In this document: piece by piece, positions 34,461-43,965 of the stretch
Position numbering within the stretch: position 1 is the first letter of the stretch
Layout: each line of letters opens with the position of its first letter
Source: Elusimicrobiota bacterium
GTDB taxonomy: Bacteria; Elusimicrobiota; Elusimicrobia; UBA1565; UBA9628
Reading direction: 5' to 3'
Assembly (NCBI GenBank): GCA_016234805.1
Contig: JACRNU010000082.1
Span: 1-44,024 of the forward strand
DNA length: 44,024 bases
Translations under genes and position numbers: made by a program
The notes under the pieces: generated by a model
Seen by the model: only the letters and a program-made list of their open reading frames with translations
Database searches by the model: none
What the model was told of the DNA's origin: nothing

Positions 34461-36029
34461 TCACGGGATGAGGCCGGACTGGATGAAGATCTTGGGCTCG
34501 ACCGCGAGGTCGATCTTGCGGCCCCCGAACTCCGAGGCCGTCACGATGGTCTGGTAGTTCCAGTTCAGCAAGGTCTTCTTGTATTCGGTCCCGGTGTTGA
34601 TGTTGGCGAAGTCCGACATCGTGGCGACCTTGCCCTCGTCCGAGATGATGTAGTTGTCGTACTTCTCCCAGGTCTTGCCGTCAGCGGACTCGGCGTAGAA
34701 GACCTCGTGCATGACGCCGGATTCCTTATAAGTGCAGTTCGGAGGCCCGCACACGGGCTCGTACTTGAGCGTCGTGGCCGTGGCCCCGGCGAAGTTCGTG
34801 ATGTGCGTCGTGGTGTTCGACGCGTAGGAAGCGAGCGCCGAGCCGGGCGCGTAGCACAGAGGCGCCACGCAGGCGGCGGGCGCGGCGCCGGACGCGGTCC
34901 AGCCCCCGTGCTGCACCCCGTTGAAGGTCAGGATGTTGCTGTTGAACAGGGTCTGGTAGAAGGACTGGTTGCCCACCCCGCCGGGGTTGGGGACGCTGAG
35001 CTGGACGAACTGGTCCGTGCCCGGGTCGAAGGCGGCCTCCACCCGGTCACCCGCCACCAGGTTGTTATTGACGTCGACCATGTGCCCGCCGCCCGCCGTC
35101 TCCTGCATCCGGTCCTGGGTGTTGGACCGGCCGGTGTCGTAGCCCGTCAGATAGTAGTCGCACGCGGCGCCCACGCAGCCGGGGAGCTGGCGCAGGGCGA
35201 CGGAGATGTCGTCAGGCAGGGCCTTATTGAAGGTCCCCCGGTAGTAGAAGTAGTCGAACCGGTCCACGCGGGAGTTCAAGACCACGAGCTTGAACTCATC
35301 GGGCCTGGAGCGCACGATGTACTCCTCGATGCGCACCCGGCGGCCGTTGACGTCGATGATGGCCTTGCCCTGCTCGTAGATGGCGGCCTTGGCCTCGAGG
35401 GCCGCCGCGGCCTGGACCTCCTCCTTAGACATGTCCAGCCCCACCTCGCGCTTGGCCGCCTCGCGGCGCGCGTCCGCGCCCGAGGGCGCCGCGCCCTGGC
35501 CCTCCACGGCCCCGAGGCCCTTGCCGGTCACGTCGAGCTGCTGGCCGTCCTTGAGCAGGACCTCGTTGCCCCGGTTGTCCGCCACGGCCAGCATGCCCTC
35601 GAACATCTCGACCCGCGTGTTGCCGGCCGGGTTGACCTCGACCGCGAACTCCGTGCCGCGCACCGAGCACACGGCCGTCGGGGTCTTGACCGTGAACCGC
35701 TGGCCCACCCGCTTGGACACCCACGCGCGCAGGCGGCCGATGGAGAACTGCACCGTGGTCTCCTCGGGTCTCGCTCCCTGCAGGGTGAAGGAGGCGTTGG
35801 AGCCGATCTCGATGCGGGAGGCGTCGTCGAAGACCACGGTCGCCTTCGCGCCCGAGTCCGCGCGGACGCGGTCTCCTGGCAGGAGCATGTGGCCCGCCGC
35901 GATCTGCGCCCAGACGGTCGTGCCCGCCTTGAGGTAGTAGATCTTCCCGCTCGACTGCGACAGCGTCACCGCAGCGCGCACGGGAGACGAGAATAGTACG
36001 GCAAAGGAGAGGATAGCGATTAGGCGCAT
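34461..36029 (-). CDS. FecR-domain periplasmic protein A
   Basis: The frame also allows a GTG at 36077, but the ATG at 36029 starts a clean signal peptide (MRLIAILSFAVLFSSPVRA), so I prefer it (522 residues). A FecR domain follows, with GDRVRADSGAKATVVFDD, SRIEIGSNASF and VKTPTAVCSVRGTEFAVEV. Then come an alpha-rich stretch (SKEEVQAAAALEAKAA) and a C-terminal region shared with the protein at 10598-11886 (RFDYFYYRGTFNK, TGRSNTQDRMQE, GGHMVDVNNNL, GRKIDLAVEPKIFIQSGLIP). It contains an insertion of about 90 residues with Cys pairs (for example CGPPNC) absent from the paralogue. It heads the operon behind the promoter at 36119-36147. It probably acts in the periplasm or at the inner face of the outer membrane beside its barrel partner. 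Confidence 0.8.
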   Translation of the reverse strand: MRLIAILSFAVLFSSPVRAAVTLSQSSGKIYYLKAGTTVWAQIAAGHMLLPGDRVRADSGAKATVVFDDASRIEIGSNASFTLQGARPEETTVQFSIGRLRAWVSKRVGQRFTVKTPTAVCSVRGTEFAVEVNPAGNTRVEMFEGMLAVADNRGNEVLLKDGQQLDVTGKGLGAVEGQGAAPSGADARREAAKREVGLDMSKEEVQAAAALEAKAAIYEQGKAIIDVNGRRVRIEEYIVRSRPDEFKLVVLNSRVDRFDYFYYRGTFNKALPDDISVALRQLPGCVGAACDYYLTGYDTGRSNTQDRMQETAGGGHMVDVNNNLVAGDRVEAAFDPGTDQFVQLSVPNPGGVGNQSFYQTLFNSNILTFNGVQHGGWTASGAAPAACVAPLCYAPGSALASYASNTTTHITNFAGATATTLKYEPVCGPPNCTYKESGVMHEVFYAESADGKTWEKYDNYIISDEGKVATMSDFANINTGTEYKKTLLNWNYQTIVTASEFGGRKIDLAVEPKIFIQSGLIP

Positions 36030-36118
36030 GGTTTTTCCAAATGATGGACGGCTAGGTCGTGTGTTCTCGGCGCTCACAGTTCCCAGGCAAACGGCTTGCC
36101 GGATTTCTCTTAATAGAG

Positions 36119-36147
36119 AGTCTACTAATGAACCTATTGCGCGTCAA
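36119..36147 (-). promoter_or_regulatory. Promoter of the FecR A-barrel-MNT-HEPN-giant-PorV operon
   Basis: On the minus strand: TTGACG (36142-36147), 17 bases, TAGACT (36119-36124). Start of transcription is expected near 36112, leaving about 83 bases of leader before the preferred ATG at 36029. The surrounding stretch 36105-36180 is clearly AT-richer than the coding DNA on both sides. Confidence 0.6.
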
Positions 36148-36148
36148 T

Positions 36149-36164
36149 AGTGATTTAAGTCACA
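36149..36164. promoter_or_regulatory. Crp/Fnr-family-like operator
   Basis: AGTGATTTAAGTCACA matches the Crp consensus TGTGA-N6-TCACA at nine of ten fixed positions. It ends two bases upstream of the -35 hexamer, centred about 42-45 bases before the predicted start. That is the class II activation position for Crp/Fnr regulators. No such regulator gene is in the window. Confidence 0.5.
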
Positions 36165-36251
36165 TACTAAAGTCACAGGAGCGTCAAAGAACGCGCGGAG
36201 CGTCTCCGACGGAGATGCCCCCGCGCGGCCCAATATGCTAGGATGCCGCGC

Positions 36252-36929
36252 ATGAAGACCGACATCTATCACGCGATGCTCGACCCTTTCCTGACCACCA
36301 TCCACCGGATGGCATCCTATATCCCGAACCTGTTCGCGGCCTTCCTCCTGCTCCTGGCCGGCATGTTCACGGCCCGGGCCCTGCGCACGCTCGCCGAGGG
36401 GGTCCTCTCGCGGGCGCGCCTCGACGAGCACACGAGCCGCGTCGGGATCAACGAGGTCCTCACCCGGCTCGGCATGGGCAAGTCCCCGACCTACGGGATC
36501 TGCTTCCTGATCTACTGGTTCGTGCTGTTCATCTTCATCGTGTCCGCGGCCAACGCGGTCAACATGACCGCGGTCTCGGAGATGCTCGAGCGCTTCCTCC
36601 TGTTCCTGCCGCGCATCCTCGCCGGCGTCCTCATCCTCTTCGGGGGCCTGCTCTTCGCGCGCTTCCTCTCCGAGGTCGTGCGGTCCGCGAGCGAGGCCAA
36701 CAGCATCCCGGGCGGGACCCAGATGGCGCAGGCGATCCACGCGGCCGTGCTGGTGTTCGCGGGCATCACCTCCCTCGAGCAGCTCGGCATCGAGACGCGC
36801 CTCATCTCATCCGCGGTCCAGATCATCCTGGCCTCCGCGGGGCTGGCGCTCGCCCTGGCGTTCGGGATGGGGGGCCGCGACGCGGCGGCCGAGGCGATCC
36901 GGGACCTGCTCAAGCGCCGCCAGCAATAG
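36252..36929 (+). CDS. MscS-like conserved TM-helix membrane protein
   Basis: About 225 residues with four or five hydrophobic spans: IPNLFAAFLLLLAGMFTARAL, YGICFLIYWFVLFIFIV, a span around LLFLPRILAGVLILFGGLLF, and AVQIILASAGLALALAFGMGG. The final GLALALAFGMGGRDAAAEAI is typical of the conserved TM-helix repeat found in mechanosensitive-channel relatives. The MscS beta-domain and C-terminal cage are absent, so it is a short form whose channel activity is uncertain. The ATG at 36252 is preferred over 36243 because AGGA (36240-36243) lies eight bases upstream. It is divergent from the FecR operon and convergent with the small membrane gene at 36940, with ten bases between the stops. Confidence 0.75.
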   Translation: MKTDIYHAMLDPFLTTIHRMASYIPNLFAAFLLLLAGMFTARALRTLAEGVLSRARLDEHTSRVGINEVLTRLGMGKSPTYGICFLIYWFVLFIFIVSAANAVNMTAVSEMLERFLLFLPRILAGVLILFGGLLFARFLSEVVRSASEANSIPGGTQMAQAIHAAVLVFAGITSLEQLGIETRLISSAVQIILASAGLALALAFGMGGRDAAAEAIRDLLKRRQQ

Positions 36930-36939
36930 CGGGAGGAGC

Positions 36940-37259
36940 CTACTTCGGGACCGGGACTTCGACCTTCTTGCGCGTGGGCTTGCCGGTGCGGGCGAGCTCG
37001 ATGGCCGGGATGGAGTCCAGGGGCCGCTCCGTGCGCGAGGCGGCGCCCGGCGCGAGCGGCGGGGCCGCGGCCTCGCGGGGCGGCGCCGGCGGCAGGGCCG
37101 GCGCGGCCGGCCCGCGGCCCAGGAACCTCTTGGCGGCGAGGAACAGGGCCGCGACGACCAGCAGGACGGCGCAGGAGATGACCGCCGTGTCCAACAGCTG
37201 GGGCCGGCCCCGACGGTAGCGGGGCGGATGGAACTGGTGGTAGTCGTGGCGCCCGCGGC

Positions 37260-37263
<4 letters not shown>
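36940..37263 (-). CDS. Small single-span membrane protein downstream of rpoD
   Basis: The 107-residue product starts at a GTG that overlaps the rpoD stop (GTGA), so it is translated with rpoD. Residues 1-21 are basic and His-rich, 23-44 form one transmembrane helix ([20 protein letters not shown]), and the remainder is a Pro/Ala-rich linker with a basic end ([12 protein letters not shown]). No family was recognised. The frame remains open upstream into rpoD, but that part is only the shadow of rpoD. The GC-rich low-complexity tail lowers confidence, yet the coupled start and clear helix support a real gene. Confidence 0.6.
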
Positions 37264-38975
<1,712 letters not shown>

Positions 38976-38995
38976 TTCAATCTCCCGCTAGCATC

Positions 38996-40747
38996 CTACT
39001 TCCTGCTGCCCTTAAGTTCCGACAAAAGCTTCCTGTACTCCTCCACGATCGCCCCGTCCACGGGGCCGTCCCCCTTCATGAGTGGCTCGATCTCCCGGAG
39101 CCGCCTCTCGCGCCGCAGGCGTCCCAGGATCGCCGCCAAATCCGCCTCCGGATCGCGCGACGGGCTCTCCCCCACCAGCAGGGCCGAGGCGAGGACTTTG
39201 TCCTCCGGCGAGAGCGCCGCCATGAGGCGCGAGGTCCACGCCGTGTCCGAAGCGTCGAGCGCCCGCAGGGCCTGCCAGATCCGCGCCGCGGCCGCCGAGG
39301 TCCAGTCCGCCTCCCGGATCCCGGCGGAAAGAGCCGGCCGGCGCATGATGAGCGCCAGGATCTGCCGGTCCGCCGGAGGGAGCCCCCAGTTCCCGGCCGG
39401 CCCCTGGGAACGAGGGGCGGGCCGGTCGATCTGAGCCGAGGGACGCGCCTTCCCGGCGCCAGGTTCCTTCTGGAGCTGGCGCAGGAGCGCTCCCTCGTCG
39501 GTCTTGAGCCTCTGGGAGAGCCGCCGGACCCACTCGGCCTTGAGCACCTCGTCCGAGGACTGGGCGATGGTGCCCAGGATGTCGCGGGCCACCGCGGCCT
39601 TCTCCGGAGGGGTCAGTTCGGCCTTGCGGCCCTTGAGCGCAAGCGTCGTGCGGAAATCCACCAGGTCGCAGGCGTCGGCGAGGCATCTCCTGAACGGCTC
39701 GACGCCGGAGCGCTGGAGGAGCTCGTCCGGATCCTTGCCGTCCGGGACCGTGGCGATGCGCACGTCGAGCCCCGCGTGGAGGATCGTCTCGGCCCCGCGC
39801 ACCGCGGCGGAGAGGCCTGCGGCGTCCGCGTCGAAGACCACGACCGCGTGGGTGGCGTAGCGGCCCAGGGCCGCGGCGTGCTCCACGGTCAGGGCCGTTC
39901 CCAAGGGAGCCACGGCCTCGGTCACCCCGAACTGGTGGGAGGCGATGACGTCCATGTAGCCTTCCATGAGCAGGACCCGGCGGGACTTGCGGACCGCGGG
40001 CAGGGCCTGGAAAAGGCCGAAGAGCGTACGGGACTTGGAGAACACGGGCGTCTCGGGCGAGTTCAGGTACTTGGGCATGGCGTCGTCGAGCGCCCGGCCG
40101 CCGAAGGCCGTGACCTGGCCCTTCGCGTCGCTGATGGGGAAGAGCAGGCGTCCGTAGAAGAAGTCCCGGAGGCTCTTGCCCTCGGGAGTCTTGGCCAGGC
40201 CGGCCGCGACCAGCAGGTCCGCGCCGAAGCCCTTGCGCTTGGCCTCCTGGATGAAGGCGTCGAAAGAGCGCGGGGCGTAGCCGAGGCCGAAGGCCTCGAT
40301 GCTCCCGGCCGAGACCCCGCGCTTGACCAGGTAGTCGCGCGCGGGGGCGGCCTCGGACGCCTTGAGAAGGGCCCCGTGATAGAAGTCCCGCGCGCAGGCC
40401 AGGGCCTCGCGGATCCTAAGCCTCTCCTGGTCCGCGGGCGTCATGAACTCGGAGCGCTTGGCGATCTCCACCCCGGTCCTCTGGGCGAGCCGCTCGGCTG
40501 CTTCGTAAAAGCTGAGTCCCTCGATCTTCATCAAAAAGGCGAACACGTCGCCGTGCTCATGGCAGCCCCAGCAGTGGAAGGTCTGCCGCTCGGGGCTCAC
40601 CGTGAACGAGGGCGTGCGCTCCTGGTGGAACGGACAACGCGCGGACCAGGCCCGACCGGCCTTCTTCAAGCCCGGCACGAATTCACGGACCAATTCCGCG
40701 ATGTCCATCCGAGAACGGATGGCCTCGATGGTCTCGGGAGAGATCAT
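38996..40747 (-). CDS. dnaG: DNA primase DnaG
   Basis: The 583-residue protein begins with a CHC2 zinc-ribbon domain, ligands C38, H41, C59 and C62 (ARCPFHQERTPSF, TFHCWGCHEHGD). The primase core and Toprim domain follow, with LLMEGYMDVIA (catalytic Glu) and VVFDADAAG, plus KDPDELLQRSG. The C-terminal helicase-binding part is divergent, as is usual. It makes RNA primers for replication at the fork with DnaB. It lies 35 bases after rpsU and 20 before rpoD on the same strand. No strong ribosome site was seen before the ATG at 40747, and translation may depend on upstream genes. Confidence 0.96.
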   Translation of the reverse strand: MISPETIEAIRSRMDIAELVREFVPGLKKAGRAWSARCPFHQERTPSFTVSPERQTFHCWGCHEHGDVFAFLMKIEGLSFYEAAERLAQRTGVEIAKRSEFMTPADQERLRIREALACARDFYHGALLKASEAAPARDYLVKRGVSAGSIEAFGLGYAPRSFDAFIQEAKRKGFGADLLVAAGLAKTPEGKSLRDFFYGRLLFPISDAKGQVTAFGGRALDDAMPKYLNSPETPVFSKSRTLFGLFQALPAVRKSRRVLLMEGYMDVIASHQFGVTEAVAPLGTALTVEHAAALGRYATHAVVVFDADAAGLSAAVRGAETILHAGLDVRIATVPDGKDPDELLQRSGVEPFRRCLADACDLVDFRTTLALKGRKAELTPPEKAAVARDILGTIAQSSDEVLKAEWVRRLSQRLKTDEGALLRQLQKEPGAGKARPSAQIDRPAPRSQGPAGNWGLPPADRQILALIMRRPALSAGIREADWTSAAAARIWQALRALDASDTAWTSRLMAALSPEDKVLASALLVGESPSRDPEADLAAILGRLRRERRLREIEPLMKGDGPVDGAIVEEYRKLLSELKGSRK

Positions 40748-40782
40748 TCAGCGGGATGCTGCTCGGCGGTGCGGCCGCTTTG

Positions 40783-40980
40783 CTAGACCGGGCGGCGGCG
40801 CCTCATCCGGCGCATCTTCCTGCGGGCCTCGGCGGCCTTCAGCTTGCGCTTGATGCTCGGGGACATGTAGTGCTCCCTGCGCTTGATCTCGCGCAGGATG
40901 CCGGTCCGTTCGCATTCACGCTTGAAACGCCGAAGCGCGTCCTCTACGTTTTCCCCGTCTCGAAGTTTGACGAACACCAT
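40783..40980 (-). CDS. rpsU: Small ribosomal subunit protein bS21
   Basis: The 65-residue, strongly basic protein matches the S21 family: MVFVKLRDGENVEDALRRFK, CERTGILREIKRREHY, and an Arg/Lys tail (RRKMRRMRRRRPV). S21 helps the 30S subunit bind the Shine-Dalgarno region of mRNA. It is followed by dnaG and rpoD, the macromolecular-synthesis operon order. Its own start has no obvious Shine-Dalgarno sequence, a feature seen with S21 genes in some phyla. A GC hairpin lies between the HIT gene and rpsU. Confidence 0.95.
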   Translation of the reverse strand: MVFVKLRDGENVEDALRRFKRECERTGILREIKRREHYMSPSIKRKLKAAEARRKMRRMRRRRPV

Positions 40981-41004
40981 GGACTGTTAAACACCTCGAT
41001 TGCC

Positions 41005-41022
41005 GCCGGGGACGGCCCCGGC
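41005..41022 (-). other. GC-rich hairpin between the HIT gene and rpsU
   Basis: GCCGGGG (41005-41011) pairs with CCCCGGC (41016-41022) around the loop ACGG, in the 59-base gap between the HIT stop and the rpsU start. There is no U-run after it on the minus strand. It could be an attenuator, an RNA-processing site, or a structure that limits rpsU translation. Confidence 0.35.
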
Positions 41023-41039
41023 GTTTGATTCCTTCAAAT

Positions 41040-41381
41040 TCAGCCCGGAGGCCAGGTCATGGCCCTGCCGCCCAGCAGGTGGTAATGCAGATGGTCCACC
41101 GACTGGCCGGCGCCCTGTCCGTTGTTCGTCACCACCCGGAACCCCTTGGTCAGGCCGTGCTCCTTGGCGATCCTGCGGGCCACGAGCTGCAGGTGGCCCA
41201 GAAGACCGGCGTCGTCGTCGGCCGAGTCGGCCAACGAAGACAGGTGCTTCTTGGGGATGATGAGGACATGGGTCGGAGCCTGAGGATTGATGTCCTTGAA
41301 AACCACCGCCAGATCGTCTTCGAAGACGATCTGGGCCGGGATCTGGCGGCTGACGATCTTGCAGAACAGGCAATCACTCAT
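41040..41381 (-). CDS. HIT-family (HINT-like) nucleotide hydrolase
   Basis: The 113-residue protein opens MSDCLFCKI, giving the CxxC zinc pair, continues with IPAQIVFEDD.AVVFKDI and APTHVLIIPKKH, and ends with the histidine triad SVDHLHYHLLGGR. HINT proteins hydrolyse adenosine phosphoramidates, including aminoacyl-AMP, in the cytoplasm. The ATG at 41381 overlaps the mtaB stop (ATGA); the longer frame to 41531 only shadows mtaB. It sits directly before rpsU in the same operon. Confidence 0.94.
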   Translation of the reverse strand: MSDCLFCKIVSRQIPAQIVFEDDLAVVFKDINPQAPTHVLIIPKKHLSSLADSADDDAGLLGHLQLVARRIAKEHGLTKGFRVVTNNGQGAGQSVDHLHYHLLGGRAMTWPPG

Positions 41382-42682
41382 GGAAAAACAGATTTTATCG
41401 TATTTTTCAGCCTTTCGCAATGCCCATAAGCCGTCGGACCCTGGGCAGAGGTCACGCGGGCCTGGTGCAGGCCCGGCCCGGGGTCGCGATCCAGGGCGAC
41501 GGTCAGGAAATCCTCGGACAGGGCCTGGCACCCTTTCCGTATCCGCGCTCGGACTCCGTCCTTGACAGCGACCACCCGCTTCACGGTCCCGACCGCCTCA
41601 GCCGCGAACCGGGCCCGCAGATCGGCGTCGAGGTCCCGCAGGAGGCGCGCCCGCCGCAGGGCCGTGTCCGCTGGGACCTGCCCGGGCATCGCGGCCGCGG
41701 AGGTCCCGGGCCTGCGCGAGTAGCGGAAGACATGGAGGCCGCGCAGCCCCGCGGCCTTGACGAACGCGAGGCTCTCGCGGAACTCGGCTTCGGTCTCTCC
41801 CGGGAACCCGGCCATGACGTCCGTGAACACCGCGGCCCCGGGCAGGCGGCGCCGCAAGGCCGCGAGCCTGCCGGAGAAAAAGGCGGTGTCGTAGGGGCGG
41901 TTCATGCGCCGCAGGACCGCGTCCGAACCGGACTGCAGGGGCAGGTGGAAGGACGGGCACACCTGGCCGCTGGAACCGGCCAGGGCCTCGATGAGCCGGT
42001 CCGAGAGCTCCGCGATCTCCAGGGACGAGAGCCTCAGCCGGAACTCGCCGGGCGCGGGCAGGCGGACGAGGGATTCGAGCGCGGCAGCCAGGTCCACGAC
42101 CCGGCCGGAGCGGTCCGCGCTCGAGTAGCGGCCGAGCCTGATGCCGCAGAGAGTGATCTCGGCGTGCCCGGCCCGGACCAGGCCCGAGACCTCGGCCTCG
42201 AGTTCAGCCAGGGGCTTGGAAGAGAAGACCCGGCGCACCCCGGGCACCACGCAATAGGAACAGGCTCCGTCGCAGCCGTCCTGGACCTTGACCAGGGCCC
42301 GGGACCTGCCGGCCAATCCCGAGACGTGACCCGCGGCCGGCCCGCTCCCCAGCCCCAGGAGCGCCGCGATGCTCTCTTTGTCCCCATTGCCGACCACAAG
42401 AGCGTCCGGCGCAGCCTCGGCCAGGACCCGCCGGTCGCGGTCCGCCAGGCACCCTGTCACCACGAGCCGGGCCCGCGGGTTGCGGCGGCTGATGCGGCGG
42501 ACGAGGCGCAGGGCGTCCTTGTCCGCCTCGGCGGTGACCGTGCAGGAGTTCACGACGCAGACGTCGGCCGACTCCCAGTCGGGGGAAGATTCGACCGAGG
42601 GGTCCGCGAGCATCCGCTCGCGAAGGGCCTGGGTCTCGTACTGGTTGACCCGGCAGCCGAACGTGTGAAACCAAAATTTCAT
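41378..42682 (-). CDS. mtaB: tRNA t6A37 methylthiotransferase MtaB
   Basis: The 434-residue radical-SAM methylthiotransferase has the N-terminal cluster ligands C10 (TFGCRVNQYET), C47 (NSCTVT) and C78 (VTGCLA), and the radical-SAM cluster C137-C141-C144 (DGCDGACSYCVVPG). Later come FHLPLQSGSD, VFTDVMAGFPGETE and a C-terminal TRAM-like part. The TFGCRVNQYET start is the MtaB rather than the MiaB form. The enzyme adds a methylthio group to t6A at position 37 of ANN-decoding tRNAs. It overlaps the nucleotidyltransferase gene upstream by four bases (ATGA) and the HIT gene downstream by four. Confidence 0.93.
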   Translation of the reverse strand: MKFWFHTFGCRVNQYETQALRERMLADPSVESSPDWESADVCVVNSCTVTAEADKDALRLVRRISRRNPRARLVVTGCLADRDRRVLAEAAPDALVVGNGDKESIAALLGLGSGPAAGHVSGLAGRSRALVKVQDGCDGACSYCVVPGVRRVFSSKPLAELEAEVSGLVRAGHAEITLCGIRLGRYSSADRSGRVVDLAAALESLVRLPAPGEFRLRLSSLEIAELSDRLIEALAGSSGQVCPSFHLPLQSGSDAVLRRMNRPYDTAFFSGRLAALRRRLPGAAVFTDVMAGFPGETEAEFRESLAFVKAAGLRGLHVFRYSRRPGTSAAAMPGQVPADTALRRARLLRDLDADLRARFAAEAVGTVKRVVAVKDGVRARIRKGCQALSEDFLTVALDRDPGPGLHQARVTSAQGPTAYGHCERLKNTIKSVFP

Positions 42683-43149
42683 GGTTTGCTTCTCTTGGGT
42701 TTCGGCGGCTTATCGAAGAGTTCCAGATCGACAAGGTCTTTCGAGCGGCCCGCCGCGCGCTTGTTCTTCAGGAAAGTGCCCTTATCGAGGTAGAAGACGG
42801 CATGCTCGCCGAACGGTCCTTTTTGACGTTTGTCCCAAATTTCTTCCGCCGTGACGCCGTCCAGCTGCGTGAGCAGGTCGATGCGAACCGGGGGATAGCC
42901 CAGCTGAATGACTTTGCCGGAAAGTATATCGTCTTTGGTTACACCAAGAGACTTGAAGCCGAAATCCTCGAGCGCCCGCAAAACGGCCTCTGCGTTGGAA
43001 GCGGTCGGTCTAAGCCAAAAATCGATGTCGCCAGTTGCTCTCGGATATCCCAGGAAAGCCAAGGAAAAGGCGCCCACGATCACGAATTCGACGTGATTCC
43101 GGTTGAGCGCGACAACGAAATCGGAGAAGTCAGGATTGACCTCGCTCAT
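42679..43149 (-). CDS. AbiEii-like nucleotidyltransferase of a toxin-antitoxin-type pair
   Basis: The 156-residue protein has the nucleotidyltransferase fold in its AbiEii/DUF6036-like form: HVEFVIVGAFSLAFLGYPRATGDIDFWL, where the GA(F)S-LA and R.TGDID segments supply the substrate loop and metal-binding Asp pair. Later comes VIQLGYPPVRIDLLTQ. In related pairs such enzymes modify tRNA or a partner protein and one of the two genes is toxic; which one applies here is not shown. It overlaps the preceding gene (43146) and mtaB by four bases each. GC content is lower than in mtaB and beyond, hinting that the pair was acquired. Confidence 0.8.
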   Translation of the reverse strand: MSEVNPDFSDFVVALNRNHVEFVIVGAFSLAFLGYPRATGDIDFWLRPTASNAEAVLRALEDFGFKSLGVTKDDILSGKVIQLGYPPVRIDLLTQLDGVTAEEIWDKRQKGPFGEHAVFYLDKGTFLKNKRAAGRSKDLVDLELFDKPPKPKRSKP

Positions 43150-43757
43150 GCGTGTTCGCCCCTCAATTGGATGGAGCGCACAAGATGAGGAAGGGTCTTC
43201 TTCCCCGTAACAAGATAAACCTGCCGTCTAAGAAACTCCATGGCGTTGATCCTGGCCTCGGGGGGTTGGGCGAGCCAGAATCGCATGGCGTCGCGGTCGT
43301 CCTCCTTCTCAACGATGCGTACGGGCGTCTGTGCACGATTCGCCTTCGCCGCCCAAACCTTGGGATTGAGTCGATGTGGCGTGTATTTCGAAACCCACGC
43401 CAGTTCATTCCATCGCGGCGGCCGTGACCTTGTGGCGTTCCGTAAAGTGTTTTCATCGCGGTAGGTCTCGACTCCTTCAAGTTGGAATAGGTCTCCCAGC
43501 AAGATGGCGACGTAGAGCCCAATGTCCTGCTTGACCCCGTCAAGAGTCCTGCCGTTATGACGCGCGATATTCCGCGCACCCTCCTTCCCGACTGCCGCAA
43601 GGCAAGTTAGCGTCACCTGCTCGCCTCGGGGATCCCGTTCAAAATAGTTTCGAATCTCCCTTTCCAGGTCGCCTCTAAGAGACTCAAGATACCTGGTCCG
43701 CTCCACTGTCCGCGCAGTCCGCGATGAGCAACGGCGCTGTGATATCCACGTGTACAT
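43146..43757 (-). CDS. Unknown partner protein of the AbiEii-like nucleotidyltransferase
   Basis: The 203-residue protein starts at an ATG preceded by a strong ribosome site (AGGAGGT, 43762-43768). The last 55 residues (DDRDAMRFWLAQPPEARINA, then EFLRRQV) resemble the small proteins that commonly precede AbiEii-like nucleotidyltransferases, with the pattern W...PPE.R......LRRQ. The first 140 residues, rich in charged helices (ESLRGDLEREIRNYFE, GKEGARNIARHNGRTLDGV), match nothing I recognise and make this a long member of that group. The stop overlaps the nucleotidyltransferase start (ATGA). It probably forms a complex with, or regulates, the downstream enzyme. Confidence 0.7.
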   Translation of the reverse strand: MYTWISQRRCSSRTARTVERTRYLESLRGDLEREIRNYFERDPRGEQVTLTCLAAVGKEGARNIARHNGRTLDGVKQDIGLYVAILLGDLFQLEGVETYRDENTLRNATRSRPPRWNELAWVSKYTPHRLNPKVWAAKANRAQTPVRIVEKEDDRDAMRFWLAQPPEARINAMEFLRRQVYLVTGKKTLPHLVRSIQLRGEHA

Positions 43758-43783
43758 TGTAACCTCCTATCACCCTCTTAACA

Positions 43784-43843
43784 CCATTCTATCAGCTTCC
43801 CGAAGAATTGTCAAGCCACGGGTCCCCATTCTATCAAGAATGG
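43784..43843. promoter_or_regulatory. Operator-like repeats around the TA-like promoter
   Basis: The sequence CCATTCTATCA occurs twice in the same orientation (43784-43794 and 43826-43836), once across the -10 element and once upstream of the -35. The upstream copy is part of a perfect inverted repeat, CCATTCT (43826-43832) with AGAATGG (43837-43843). This fits an autoregulatory binding site for the pair's own complex. Confidence 0.5.
43786..43814 (-). promoter_or_regulatory. Near-consensus sigma70 promoter for the TA-like pair and the mtaB-rpoD operon
   Basis: TTGACA (43809-43814), 17 bases, TAGAAT (43786-43791) on the minus strand: a perfect -35 and a five-of-six -10. Transcription would start near 43779, giving a leader of about 20 bases that contains the AGGAGGT ribosome site. 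It is the strongest promoter in the window. Confidence 0.8.
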
Positions 43844-43965
43844 AGTCACCTCGAAGGAAACGCTGGGCTTTCCGCGCCTGGTCTAAACGCAATGCCGTTC
43901 ACTTAAGCCGGCCTCTCGACGAGAAATGGTAGAGTGTTCCCTCGAACGCCGAGAAGGGGATACCC

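Noticed and set aside
36203..36215. Short inverted repeat TCTCC-GAC-GGAGA before the MscS-like gene
   Set aside because: Only five base pairs, no U-run, and no clear partner promoter; too weak to list as a terminator or operator.
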